Source: Bacillus mobilis
GTDB taxonomy: Bacteria > Bacillota > Bacilli > Bacillales > Bacillaceae_G
Length of the DNA stretch: 64,000 nt
Assembly (NCBI RefSeq): GCF_001884045.1
Contig: NZ_MACF01000067.1
Coordinates: forward strand, 22,923-86,922
Direction: 5' to 3'
Shown: one piece after another, positions 45,599 to 54,515 of the stretch
Position numbering within the stretch: position 1 is the stretch's first letter
Layout of the letters: each line of letters starts with the position of its first letter
Translations under genes and position numbers: made by a program
The notes under the pieces: model-generated
What the model was told of the DNA's origin: nothing
Database searches by the model: none
What the model saw: only the letters and a program-made list of their open reading frames with translations

Positions 45599-45932
45599 GC
45601 TCCCCCTCTTTCCCTTAATAGCTATACCTGTATTAAATCAAAAAGGAATAAAACTGGCAATGTTACCCTTTTTCTCGCCGGAATATGTACGTTTCTATTT
45701 CTAGCATTTTGTTCACGATTTGGAATGAAAGTCCACACATTTTTCAATAAAAAAAGGCTCCACATAAGGAGCGCTCAATAAAAATAAATGAATTAAAAGA
45801 AATAACAGACATGTATAATATACAACACTAATAATTTATTATCAATATATTTAAATTTAGTATTTATGTTGATGTCGATTTCATAAAAAAGGTACGATTA
45901 GAAGACTCTGCTGAAATAAAGGGGGATTATAA
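45599..45932. other. intergenic region between divergent genes
   Basis: 334 bp holding the upstream region of the DUF5412-like gene, the orphan minus-strand terminator at 45747-45772, and an AT-rich stretch (45830-45900) that should contain the HD-domain gene promoter. Nothing else was seen. Confidence 0.5.
45747..45772 (-). terminator. minus-strand terminator-like hairpin without a gene
   Basis: On the minus strand GCTCC / GGAGC with loop TTATGT is followed by CC and seven T residues. It lies upstream of the 45598 gene and downstream (on this strand) of the HD-domain gene promoter, so any transcript it ends would start antisense to that gene or its leader. Confidence 0.5.
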
Positions 45933-46910
45933 GTGGTTATATCAGATGTTATTTACGGTGAGTTTAAAGTGGATCAAGTAGTAGAAGAGTTAATTTTAAG
46001 CAAGCCTGTGCAAAGACTAAAAGGCATCCATCAAAACGGTGCAAGTTATTTAATGAGCGAGAAATGGAATGTAACGCGCTTTGATCATTCAGTTGGTGTT
46101 ATGTTGTTAGTGAAAAAACTAGGTGGTTCAGTAGAAGAACAAATTGCAGGTTTACTGCATGACGTATCACATACTGCTTTTTCCCACGTGATTGATTACG
46201 TTTTTCATAATGAGGGTGAAAGTTATCATGAAGAGATATTTAGTTCTGTCGTGAAAAACTCAGAAATTCCAGCGATTCTTTCAAAGTATGGTTATAACTA
46301 TGAAGATATTTTATTAGATGATTCGAAGTGGACATTACTGGAAAGGTCAGCACCAGAATTATGTGCAGACCGAGTGGATTATACGTTACGAGATATGTAT
46401 ACATATGGGTATGTTTCTTTAGAAGAAGTTCACAGTTTTTTAGAAGATGTCATTGCAGTAGAGGGGAAGATGGTTGTTCAAAGTATCGAAGTAGCAGAAT
46501 GGTTTACAGAAACGTATTATAAAGAAGTAATCGATTTCTTTATGAAACCAATGAATATTTACGGAAATGATATGTTAGCTAAGACGTTAAAGTTAGCTCT
46601 TCATAAAAAGGTTATTCATGCAGATGATTTCCTTCTTGAAGATGATGAGCTTATTTCGAAATTGCAGCAATGTAGTGAGCCAGAAGTACATGCTTTATTA
46701 AGAAAAGTTCATTCGAATGTAAAAGTAAAAGAAGATAGAAATGATTATGATTTGTATCAGAAAAATAAAGTCCGTCTTATTGATCCTCCATTTCTTCGTG
46801 AAGGTGAAGTTGTTCAATCGTCTGTCGTATCGGAAAAGATAAAACAGATGAGTGAGGTCGCTTATGAAAAAGCGGTGAGAGGGATGTATGTGAAAGTGAT
46901 TTCTAATTAG
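45933..46910 (+). CDS. HD-domain phosphohydrolase
   Basis: A 325-residue protein. The HD metal motif is split as RFDHSVGVMLLVKKL and AGLLHDVSHTAFSHVID, with a later CADRVDYTLRDM Asp. This is the pattern of dGTPase/SAMHD1-like HD hydrolases. The start is a GTG 6 nt after AAAGGGGGA. Likely substrate is a nucleotide; not provable here. A bidirectional-looking terminator follows. Confidence 0.88.
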   Translation: MVISDVIYGEFKVDQVVEELILSKPVQRLKGIHQNGASYLMSEKWNVTRFDHSVGVMLLVKKLGGSVEEQIAGLLHDVSHTAFSHVIDYVFHNEGESYHEEIFSSVVKNSEIPAILSKYGYNYEDILLDDSKWTLLERSAPELCADRVDYTLRDMYTYGYVSLEEVHSFLEDVIAVEGKMVVQSIEVAEWFTETYYKEVIDFFMKPMNIYGNDMLAKTLKLALHKKVIHADDFLLEDDELISKLQQCSEPEVHALLRKVHSNVKVKEDRNDYDLYQKNKVRLIDPPFLREGEVVQSSVVSEKIKQMSEVAYEKAVRGMYVKVISN

Positions 46911-46926
46911 TTTATTTAGAATAGGA

Positions 46927-46957
46927 AAAGGTGTCATCAATTATGATGACACCTTTT
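46927..46957 (+). terminator. terminator of the HD-domain gene
   Basis: AAAAGGTGTCATCA / TGATGACACCTTTT stem with loop ATTA. Confidence 0.9.
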
Positions 46958-47395
46958 CGCTTTAAAGGGTTGTTCGTATGGAAATGTGCTACATTTTTAC
47001 GATACTACTTTATTTTACCAGAAAAATTCCTTTTATAGTAAAAAATTAAACTTGTAAAGTTTTCCATAGAAAATAATTTGTGAAAAAAGTACTGATTTTT
47101 AATGTGACGAAAATAATATATTTTTTCAATAGTCAATTTATAATTATTCGTTATTTATATATAGATTTTTCGATAAAATAAGGTATTTTATAGGTTTTTG
47201 TCGTTTTTTGTTGATATTTTTATATTTTGATAAATATAATGTTCGGAATCAGCCATTATAACAGAAAAATTTTAAAAAAACAGAATTGAATCGTATCGCT
47301 TATTTTAATATAATTTATTTGTTAATTAATAACATATTTGGGGTGTGATTCTTTATTGCGGCGAGAATTCTTTTTGACATAGGGGGATTTACAAA
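46958..47395. other. AT-rich intergenic region
   Basis: 438 bp, extremely A+T rich, with no open frame of note, no clear hairpin and no repeat match to the rest of the window. It should contain the promoter of the following gene. Confidence 0.4.
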
Positions 47396-48007
47396 ATGGT
47401 TAAAATGGCAAAACCTGAAATGATGGATGAATTAAAAGAAGTGGTTTATAAATTCTTTCCGAAAAATACTGTAAAAGAAGAAGGATTGTACGAGGAGTCC
47501 AAAGAGCATAAAAGGTTCGTAGACTTAAAAGAGAGCTTTATAAAAAACGAAAGCTCACAAAAAGAGATATTATCGTTAATCGAGTCAACATTTTGCGATT
47601 ATCACGTGTCAGATTGTACAGATTTAAACCTATATAATTGTCTAGAATACAATGTGTTACTAAATGGAAAAGAACCGATGTTAAATGATGATATTGATTG
47701 GATACGAAAATCGAGAGGCGAGCGCCTTGATTTAGGGGTTTTTGTTAGCTTACTTGATAAATATTATTATTACTACGTATTAAAAACAACATATGATGAA
47801 GATGTAAGGGAATGGACTTTTGAAATAATAGATGTAGAAATGGATACTATTTGTGAATTTGCGAAATTAATGAATACAAAAGGATTTATGAGAGTGGAAC
47901 GAGAGGTTGCTAGAACAGCAATTCCTGATATAGAAACGGAATGTTTACGTATGGGGGAAGTTAATGTATTCCACGCTTTATTTACGGATTCTGTTAGTGA
48001 AATATAG
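47396..48007 (+). CDS. hypothetical protein (203 aa)
   Basis: It begins MVKMAKPEMMDELKEVV after GGGGGATTTAC. Acidic and soluble with no signal peptide. Helical at both ends, with a strand-rich centre (LYNCLEYNVLLNGKEP, YYYYYVLKTTYDEDVREWTFEI). No family recognised. Monocistronic, with a long AT-rich upstream region and a bidirectional terminator. Confidence 0.65.
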   Translation: MVKMAKPEMMDELKEVVYKFFPKNTVKEEGLYEESKEHKRFVDLKESFIKNESSQKEILSLIESTFCDYHVSDCTDLNLYNCLEYNVLLNGKEPMLNDDIDWIRKSRGERLDLGVFVSLLDKYYYYYVLKTTYDEDVREWTFEIIDVEMDTICEFAKLMNTKGFMRVEREVARTAIPDIETECLRMGEVNVFHALFTDSVSEI

Positions 48008-48019
48008 GTTTTAGATTAA

Positions 48020-48065
48020 TAAAAGGTTGTGTAGGAAATAGTGGATATTTCCTATACAACCTTTT
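48020..48065. terminator. bidirectional terminator
   Basis: AAAAGGTTGTGTAGGAAATA pairs with TATTTCCTATACAACCTTTT between convergent genes. Confidence 0.92.
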
Positions 48066-48070
48066 TAATT

Positions 48071-49189
48071 TCATTGATCAAACCAATTCCAAACCTCAAT
48101 ATCTCCAAGCGTCGCATAACGAACGTGCGGCGAGTTTTGTAATTTTAATAACTCTTTCGACGGGCCAGTAATGACCATGCCATATACTTTAACGCCGTTA
48201 TTTTTTACGTACTGATAGCGCTTATCTAAGTTCAGATCTTTTTCACGAGTCCGAGTAGCTTCACTCACAATTTTTTTATGTTCAGAAAGAATGCGCATCA
48301 TTTCGATTACTTCATCTTCTTTTGTTTTCGGTTGTTCTGCTTCACTATCAGGAAGGTCTATATGTTCTCGAAACCCGATAATCTCTCCGCTATGCAAGAT
48401 AAAATCGTCTTCATTTATTCTTTCTTGTCCTGTGTTTAAAGCGTACCATAACGGAGTTGGCGGCATTTCTTGTGCTTCAAATGCGCTATATAGAATTGAT
48501 TCGACTTCTTGTAACGTATAAGGTTTGTCAAAAGATAGCGCTACTTCTGCAACTGTTCCCTCATGTATCTTTCCAAGTGTATCCCACACTTTTTTAGATG
48601 ATTCTTTCAAAGAAGCAGCTTCCTTGATTTTTGGATGAACAAAGGAAAGTTTTTTTGAATAGGCTCTGTTTTCCCAAGATGGATTTTTGACAGTAACAGA
48701 CGATAAGAAACTACGTGTTGTTACTGTCCCAATTGGAAATTCTTTTTTGCCGACCGTTTTAAATAAATTCATTTCATTTTCTGTACGGAAAAAAGGTTTA
48801 ACCTTCGTACTTTCTCCAACGGAACGACTATTTGGCATTGTTGCTTCTAATGCGAGTGCTGGAATCTCATCTACTTCAGCTAATTTTTTCATATTATAGA
48901 AGTAAAAAGATGATGAAAAATGACCAACAAAATAGATTGCTATACAAACAGCAAGGACAAAACTAACGGTTTGCCAACGCTGTTTCCATTTTATTTTCCA
49001 AAACGGGACTTTCAGATTTTGTGGAGGTAGTCTTTTCTTTATTGGTTCACTCTTCGAAAGCAACTCATCTAAGTAAACTTCACACTCTTCACATGTCTCA
49101 ATATGACTTTCTAACTCTTCTTGTTCATCATGCGTGAGCGTTCCGTTTTCGTACTTCTCCCATAGTTTTTTAAACTCTGTACAACCCAT
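48071..49189 (-). CDS. anti-sigma factor with zinc-finger ASD and Sigma_reg domains
   Basis: A 372-residue protein when started at the ATG 8 nt after AAAGGAG. The N-terminal zf-HC2 anti-sigma domain has H-x3-C-x2-C (HIETCEEC). One transmembrane helix follows (about 72-95), then an extracytoplasmic region of the YhdL-type Sigma-regulator N and C domains (VKVYGMVITGPSKELLKLQ near the end). It should hold the ECF sigma factor encoded directly upstream at the membrane until a wall signal arrives. The sigma stop codon overlaps its ribosome site, giving coupled translation. Confidence 0.85.
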   Translation of the reverse strand: MGCTEFKKLWEKYENGTLTHDEQEELESHIETCEECEVYLDELLSKSEPIKKRLPPQNLKVPFWKIKWKQRWQTVSFVLAVCIAIYFVGHFSSSFYFYNMKKLAEVDEIPALALEATMPNSRSVGESTKVKPFFRTENEMNLFKTVGKKEFPIGTVTTRSFLSSVTVKNPSWENRAYSKKLSFVHPKIKEAASLKESSKKVWDTLGKIHEGTVAEVALSFDKPYTLQEVESILYSAFEAQEMPPTPLWYALNTGQERINEDDFILHSGEIIGFREHIDLPDSEAEQPKTKEDEVIEMMRILSEHKKIVSEATRTREKDLNLDKRYQYVKNNGVKVYGMVITGPSKELLKLQNSPHVRYATLGDIEVWNWFDQ

Positions 49190-49194
49190 CCTTA

Positions 49195-49680
49195 TCACTC
49201 CTTTATATTTCTCGTTTCTTTTCGTCCCCTGTGTAATTCAATTTTCACTTTCGCTAGTGAGAGACCAGTCATTTCTGCTATTTCCTTATACGAGAATCCG
49301 TAGTAATCTCGTAGTAGCAGGACATTTCGTCTTTCAAGGGGAAGGGAAGATAAGTTGTCTAACCAACTAGCAATCTCATGTTTTACGAAATAAGAGTGCT
49401 CTGTACTTGGTACGTTTGGTAAATGGAACTCTTCAACTGTCGTTGTTTTATATCTGTTTTCTTTTCGATACCAATCGATAAAGGCGTTGTAGGCAATTGT
49501 AAATAACCACGGCCTTATTTCTTCTCCTTTATAGTAGTCAATATGGACGAGCATTCGGTAAAATGTTTCTTGCATGAGATCTTCCGCGTAGTGGGAATCT
49601 CCGGTTAGGGAGAGAAGATAGCGAAATAAGTCGTGCATATGCTCGGAGTAAATGTCTTCTAATGACTGTTTGCGTTTCAC
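49195..49680 (-). CDS. ECF sigma factor, SigM-like
   Basis: A 161-residue group-4 sigma factor. Region 2 contains YSEHMHDLFRYLLSLTGD, AEDLMQETFYR and RPWLFTIAYNAFIDWYRK. Region 4 contains RRNVLLLRDYYGFSYKEIAE and GLSLAKVKIELHRGR. It is closest in wording to B. subtilis SigM, and the YhdL-type anti-sigma partner supports this, but no yhdK counterpart follows. The start is a GTG 8 nt after GGGAGGG. An ECF-type promoter lies upstream. Confidence 0.88.
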   Translation of the reverse strand: MKRKQSLEDIYSEHMHDLFRYLLSLTGDSHYAEDLMQETFYRMLVHIDYYKGEEIRPWLFTIAYNAFIDWYRKENRYKTTTVEEFHLPNVPSTEHSYFVKHEIASWLDNLSSLPLERRNVLLLRDYYGFSYKEIAEMTGLSLAKVKIELHRGRKETRNIKE

Positions 49681-49706
49681 TACATTTCCCTCCCTTCATA
49701 CATAAC

Positions 49707-49732
49707 AACGAAATACATATAAAAAAGTTACA
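49707..49732 (-). promoter_or_regulatory. ECF-type promoter upstream of the sigma factor gene
   Basis: On the minus strand TGTAAC, 16-bp spacer, CGTT; this resembles the xxAAC-N16-CGT pattern of ECF sigma promoters and suggests autoregulation. Confidence 0.6.
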
Positions 49733-49817
49733 TTTGTTTTTAAAATTATAGTAAAAAACGTCAAGAATTGGATAGGATTCTCTTTTATCATAATACATAT
49801 AAGGCGGGTGAACAGAG

Positions 49818-50720
49818 ATGGAAAGCTATGAAACACAAATTCAAAGGTCCATTGATTATATTGAAGAAGATGTAATGGAAAAACAGACGCTGCGTAATTT
49901 AGCACGTATTGCAGGTTTTTCTGAGTCGCATTTTCATCGTGTATTTCAGGCGTTAGTAGGTGATACAGTAATGGAGTATGTTCGAAAGAGGAGGTTAGCC
50001 CGGGCAGCTTATCAACTTTCTCATACGGATGAAAAAGTTATTGATATCGCATTTGAGCATGGCTTTCAATCTCACGAAACGTTCACAAGAGCCTTTAAAA
50101 AAATATTTCAAATGACACCGAGTGAATATCGAAAACAAGAAATAGAAACACCGATGTATTACAGCGTGAATGTAAAGCAAAGAAAATTAAATCCGTATTT
50201 AGGAGGCATACAAATGGAATATCGTATTGTAAATAAACCAGAATTTTTAATGGCGGGTTATGAACTGAAGACGACAAGTAAAGAAGGGAAAAACCATCAA
50301 GACATCCCAGCATTTTGGCAAGAATATTTACAAAAAGATCTTGGAACAACGATTCCGAATCGTAAAGATACGAGTCAATGGGTAGAGCTTGGATTATGTA
50401 CTGATTTTAATTTAGAAACAGGCGATTTCACTTATATTATCGGAATGGAAGTTACAGGCTTTGAAAATGTACCAAATGAAGTTGCGAAGCGTACTTTCCC
50501 AGCAGCGACATATGCTGTATTTACAACGCCGAAAGTTCCTCATGAAGAAATGGTATCGTCTATTCACCAAACGTGGAATGCTGTATTCTCAGAATGGTTC
50601 CCGCATTCAGGATACGAACATTGCGGCGTTAATGAATTTGAACTATATGATGAGCGTTCTCATGCAGATAAAAGCGAGTTCGCCCAAATTGAACTTTGGA
50701 TACCAGTGAAGAAGAAATAA
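49818..50720 (+). CDS. AraC-family regulator with GyrI-like ligand domain
   Basis: A 300-residue regulator. Two HTH motifs of the AraC/XylS type lie at about 20-110 (LARIAGFSESHFHRVFQALV and IAFEHGFQSHETFTRAFKK, then MTPSEYRK). An AraC_E_bind/GyrI-like domain follows (about 135-298), which in relatives binds bulky cationic drugs. The ATG follows GGCGGGTGA. It is a likely multidrug-responsive activator. No transporter is adjacent. Confidence 0.88.
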   Translation: MESYETQIQRSIDYIEEDVMEKQTLRNLARIAGFSESHFHRVFQALVGDTVMEYVRKRRLARAAYQLSHTDEKVIDIAFEHGFQSHETFTRAFKKIFQMTPSEYRKQEIETPMYYSVNVKQRKLNPYLGGIQMEYRIVNKPEFLMAGYELKTTSKEGKNHQDIPAFWQEYLQKDLGTTIPNRKDTSQWVELGLCTDFNLETGDFTYIIGMEVTGFENVPNEVAKRTFPAATYAVFTTPKVPHEEMVSSIHQTWNAVFSEWFPHSGYEHCGVNEFELYDERSHADKSEFAQIELWIPVKKK

Positions 50721-50726
50721 TAGAAA

Positions 50727-50758
50727 GAAAAGCGAGTCACTGAGTGGTTCGCTTTTTT
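50727..50758 (+). terminator. terminator of the AraC-family gene
   Basis: AAAAGCGA-GT-CACT / AGTG-G-TTCGCTTTT stem and T tract. Confidence 0.8.
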
Positions 50759-50787
50759 CATATAGACCGCTATATTTGACGATTTTT

Positions 50788-51027
50788 GTCGGTAAGTCGA
50801 TATATCTTGAAAATCGCTGATATATTTTGAGTTGCGCCGATATATTCAGAAAATCGCTGGTATAATTCGAGTTGCGCTGATATATTCAGAAAATCGCTGA
50901 TATAATTTCATGTACGGCCAAACTATCGTAATAAACAAGAATAAAGGGAGAGTACCAGAATTTCATATACCGCCAAACTATCGCACTAAGCAAGAATAAA
51001 AGGCAAGTAATATAATTTCATGTACCG
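50788..51027. repeat. three-unit 40-bp tandem repeat, locus 3, with duplicated tail
   Basis: Head TTGTCGGTAAG (50788), three 40-bp units to about 50908, then the TTTCATGTACGGCC tail. The tail and about 50 bp after it (CAAACTATCG, AAGCAAGAATAAA) are duplicated at 50959-51010 and begin a third time at 51015. It lies between the convergent AraC-family and histidine kinase genes. Confidence 0.85.
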
Positions 51028-51038
51028 AAAAACTCCCC

Positions 51039-51069
51039 AAAAAGAAAAGACGCCACATAGCGCCTTTTC
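51039..51069 (-). terminator. terminator of the two-component system
   Basis: On the minus strand AAAAGGCGC / GCGTCTTTT with loop TATGTG, followed by CTTTTT. Confidence 0.75.
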
Positions 51070-52811
51070 TACGAATGAAACGGGAACACAAGTATAATCG
51101 TCGTTCCTTTTCCAAGTTCGCTATCAATCGAAATTGTTCCGTTATGAGCATGAACGAGCTGTTTCGTAATAGCAAGGCCAAGTCCAGTTCCGATGTTGCT
51201 TTCTTCTGTATTTGTTCCTCTGTAATAGCGCTCAAAGAGAAGTTCTTTCGTTTTGTCATCCATTCCTTTTCCGTTATCTGAAATAGAGAGTGTAAATGAA
51301 GTAGCGTTTTGGGAAAGTTTTACGCTGACATTTGTCGTTTCATTATTATGTTTTACAGCGTTTACGAGTAAGTTTTCGATAATACGCTGGAACCATTTTT
51401 CTTCAATGAAATATTGAATTTTGTTTGAGCTTGGTACGAATTCAATATTTTGATTTTGAAGTGTCGGGTTATTAATGAATTGTAATAATACTTTTTGGAC
51501 GAATTGATTCATTTCAATGTTCACATGCTGCGCAGGAAGACTGTTATTTTTTAATTGATACGTTAAGCTTAAGTCATCAATTAATGTCGTCATATATTGA
51601 GATTTCTCTTTCATAACGCTGCCAAATTGTTGAATGTCACGATCAGTCCAGTTGTATTGCTGTGATTCTAGTAATAATGCGTAGCCATAAATAGAACTTA
51701 GTGGCGTTTTTAAATCATGTGTGAGACCAGTAATCCATTCTTCACGAGTTTGCTGTAGTACTTGCCTCATCGCATCATTTTTTTTGAGTGTAATAGAAAG
51801 GTGCTCTAGTGAATTTGTTACATCACTAAATAAGCGGAATGACCATTTCTCTTTACCAGATCGCCGGAACCTGACAGGTTTCCCTTTTTTACTAACAGGC
51901 TCTTCGTACTTTCCGCCAGCTATATTTTTAAGCCAGCGCATCGCATGTAATAACGGTTTTCCAAATTTATTACCGTACCAAATAGAAAGAATGACTAAAT
52001 AAACAAATACGATAAGAAGGATTAGTCCGCATCCGATTAGAAACTTTTTAGCAAATACATCGTCTATTTCATCATCTGGGTAGTAGTGCTCATTTTTGGC
52101 AGTTACAACGAGAAGATGATTGCTATTTGTGTCGTAAAAGCTAGACGTGTTTTCTTTATGATTCCACGGTTCTTTTGCGTTAAGAGCAGCTTGTATGGCA
52201 GAAAACGTTTTTTTCTTTCCATCTGGATAGGAGAATACTTCTTCGCCGCCACTATTAAAGAGTTGAAGCGTTGCGTTTTCTTTAGAAAGTAACTGTTTTT
52301 CTTCTTCTGTTAATGTGAAAGAATCCGTAGATACAGAAGGATGCTCTTTCTGAATTGATTTCAGTAATACATTGCTTTTTAACGTACCGCCGTAAATAAC
52401 AAGTACGTTTTTTTCTTCTAATTCAATTTCCCAATATGTAAATGTATAAGGGCTTTCTATATGATTCTGTATATAAGAGAATAAAGATGTTTTCGTATAA
52501 GATGTCGGTACATCCTTTGGCGTATTAAAGTGATAGAGAACCTTTCCGTTTTCCTCTACAACTTGAATCCAATCATTTTTCTCTTTAATTAAGTCTTTTA
52601 CTTCAGCTTTTAACGAAATATCGCCATCTTCTGAAGAGATATATCTTGCAATCACAAAATTATCAGAGTCTGGAATGTTTGGTTCGTATGAAGTGCTCGT
52701 AACAAGAAAAATTAAATAAGTGAAAGCAGCTACTACAGCAATCAGTAATGTAACTAAAACAAATACGTGTTGCAGAATAAACTGGATAATAAGTCGTTTA
52801 TTAAAGTTCAT
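51069..52811 (-). CDS. membrane sensor histidine kinase
   Basis: A 580-residue kinase with two transmembrane helices (about 10-33 and 268-290) enclosing a 235-residue extracytoplasmic sensor domain. A short linker follows, then HisKA with the phosphorylated His in GLTHDLKTPLSSIYGY, and HATPase_c with NLLVNAVKHNNET (N box), SDNGKGMDD (G1) and GTGLGLAITKQL (G2). The signal is unknown. It follows the response regulator gene by 9 nt. Confidence 0.92.
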   Translation of the reverse strand: MNFNKRLIIQFILQHVFVLVTLLIAVVAAFTYLIFLVTSTSYEPNIPDSDNFVIARYISSEDGDISLKAEVKDLIKEKNDWIQVVEENGKVLYHFNTPKDVPTSYTKTSLFSYIQNHIESPYTFTYWEIELEEKNVLVIYGGTLKSNVLLKSIQKEHPSVSTDSFTLTEEEKQLLSKENATLQLFNSGGEEVFSYPDGKKKTFSAIQAALNAKEPWNHKENTSSFYDTNSNHLLVVTAKNEHYYPDDEIDDVFAKKFLIGCGLILLIVFVYLVILSIWYGNKFGKPLLHAMRWLKNIAGGKYEEPVSKKGKPVRFRRSGKEKWSFRLFSDVTNSLEHLSITLKKNDAMRQVLQQTREEWITGLTHDLKTPLSSIYGYALLLESQQYNWTDRDIQQFGSVMKEKSQYMTTLIDDLSLTYQLKNNSLPAQHVNIEMNQFVQKVLLQFINNPTLQNQNIEFVPSSNKIQYFIEEKWFQRIIENLLVNAVKHNNETTNVSVKLSQNATSFTLSISDNGKGMDDKTKELLFERYYRGTNTEESNIGTGLGLAITKQLVHAHNGTISIDSELGKGTTIILVFPFHS

Positions 52812-52820
52812 ATCGTCACC

Positions 52821-53525
52821 CTACTTTGTAATGAACTTATAGCCAAGTCCGCGAACAGTTTTTATATATTCTGGTTTACTTGGGTCTTGTTCAATTTTTT
52901 CACGTAGTTTTCGAATGTGGACCATAACGGTATTATCATCGCCATTATAAGCAGGTGCTCCCCAAACTTTTTCGTATATTTCTTCTTTCGAAAATACATA
53001 GTTCGGATTCTCGCAAAAGAAGAGTAATAGCTGAAATAGCTGGGCGGAACATTCGACAACATGTCCACCTACTGTAAGCTCTGCGGAATATCGATCAATT
53101 TCAAATCTACCAAATGAACTGGAGTGTGCTTTTTGTTCGTGTGGTACAGCTTGTTTCATATGTCTACGGAGTTGTGCTTTCATACGAGCTACTACTTCAA
53201 GTGGATTAAATGGCTTCGTAATATAATCATCTGCACCGTGTGAAAATCCAGATATTTTATCTAAATCAGATGTTTTAGCTGTGAGGAAGAAGATAGGGCA
53301 ATCAGTTTTTTGGCGAATAATCGGACAAATATCAAAACCAGATTGTCCAGGAAGCATGACATCTAAAATAATTAAATCGTAATCGTGTTGCTCAGTGAGA
53401 GATAACGCTATTTCAGCGGATGTTGCAGTTGTAATATGAGAAAAACCTTCTTTTTCAAGAATGGTAGTTAGTAATTGTAAAATTGCTGTTTCATCATCAA
53501 CGAGCAAAATATTTGCTTGATACAT
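52821..53525 (-). CDS. OmpR-family response regulator
   Basis: A 234-residue regulator. The receiver domain has Asp10/Asp11, the phosphoacceptor Asp55 (LIILDVMLPG), Thr in FFLTAKTS and Lys in DDYITKPFNPLE. The winged-helix domain ends VHIRKLREKIEQDPSKPEYI ... TVRGLGYKF. A GGAGGG site precedes the ATG. Three 11-bp direct repeats just upstream are a fitting binding site. Partner of the histidine kinase downstream. Confidence 0.93.
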   Translation of the reverse strand: MYQANILLVDDETAILQLLTTILEKEGFSHITTATSAEIALSLTEQHDYDLIILDVMLPGQSGFDICPIIRQKTDCPIFFLTAKTSDLDKISGFSHGADDYITKPFNPLEVVARMKAQLRRHMKQAVPHEQKAHSSSFGRFEIDRYSAELTVGGHVVECSAQLFQLLLFFCENPNYVFSKEEIYEKVWGAPAYNGDDNTVMVHIRKLREKIEQDPSKPEYIKTVRGLGYKFITK

Positions 53526-53568
53526 AAAAAATCCCTCCTAATTTCCTCGAATATCATATCATCTTTCT

Positions 53569-53601
53569 GTAACTTATGGAATTTTTAAGGAAATTTTAAG
53601 G
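53569..53601. promoter_or_regulatory. three consecutive 11-bp direct repeats between the TCS and the CPBP operon
   Basis: On the minus strand CCTTAAAATTT, CCTTAAAAATT and CCATAAGTTAC follow each other without gaps, just upstream of the -10-like region of the response regulator gene. The 11-bp phasing is typical of OmpR/PhoB-family dimer arrays. The neighbouring -10-like TATGAT hexamers point in both directions. Confidence 0.6.
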
Positions 53602-53665
53602 TTTTCTTTCACAAAAAATTAAGAATCAAATGATATGATAAAAGGAACATAGGGGGGAGATGAGT

Positions 53666-54514
53666 GTGAATCCGTTTCAAACGATGCGAGCTAGATATTT
53701 TTTAATTGTATTTGCACTATTAACTTTAGTTGCAAGAGCCAGTAATGAATTGATAGAAAATACATTTCATATGCAAAATTCTACTTTTATAAATATTCTT
53801 ATATTCTATATCCTTCCGATTACATGGATTTATTATGAGTATAGAAAACACCGTGTTTCCTTTTCATCATTTATTAATAAAAATGAAACATTTAACCTGG
53901 TGCAAGTTTTATACATTGCACTTATGTTAGCCGTGTTTAGTTACGGATATCTTATTTTGTACATGTATAGCTTTGCATGGATTACACCGGAATTTATTAT
54001 GAACGCGTTACGTGAACCGATTATAGATAGCGCAGGGGGATTTGTATATCAGTTTATTATGGTCGTATTCATCGCACCAATTATTGGTGAGTTTGTTTTT
54101 CGGGGATTTTTGCTGCAACGCTTTGCAGCAAAATGGGGAACGAGTATAGCGATCATTGTAGTAGCGATGTTGTTTGCGTTGTTACATGTTGATTTCCTAG
54201 GTGCAGTAGTATTTAGCGTTGTACTATCAATCGTATATATTCGTACGAATAGTTTACTCATGCCAATTGCTATTCACATGTTAAACAATGCATTTATAAT
54301 CGGTGCTTCTTTTCTAATAAATAAAGAAGAGATAATGAGTTTTGCAGATTTCACAAATTTTACGACATTCTTTCCAGGACTTATTATTTTTATGACGGGA
54401 TTAAACTTAGTACTCATCTTTTTATTTGTTAACCGCAAATATTGGAATAAAGAAATGCCGGCTATATATGTAGAGCAGGAAAAGAGTTTTTCAGACGTAG
54501 TGGAGGGTAAGTAA
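53666..54514 (+). CDS. CPBP-family membrane protease with altered EE motif
   Basis: A 282-residue membrane protein of the CPBP family; start placed at the GTG at 53666, 6 nt after GGGGGGAG (the ATG at 53660 abuts the ribosome site). About seven spans. The motifs are IIGEFVFRGFLLQR, ALLHVDFLGAVV and PIAIHMLNN. The first Glu of the usual EExxxR is Gly here (GEFVFR), while both His motifs remain, so activity is uncertain. It heads a run of four genes with spacing of 1, 31 and 11 nt, divergent from the two-component system. Confidence 0.8.
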   Translation: MNPFQTMRARYFLIVFALLTLVARASNELIENTFHMQNSTFINILIFYILPITWIYYEYRKHRVSFSSFINKNETFNLVQVLYIALMLAVFSYGYLILYMYSFAWITPEFIMNALREPIIDSAGGFVYQFIMVVFIAPIIGEFVFRGFLLQRFAAKWGTSIAIIVVAMLFALLHVDFLGAVVFSVVLSIVYIRTNSLLMPIAIHMLNNAFIIGASFLINKEEIMSFADFTNFTTFFPGLIIFMTGLNLVLIFLFVNRKYWNKEMPAIYVEQEKSFSDVVEGK

Positions 54515-54515
54515 G

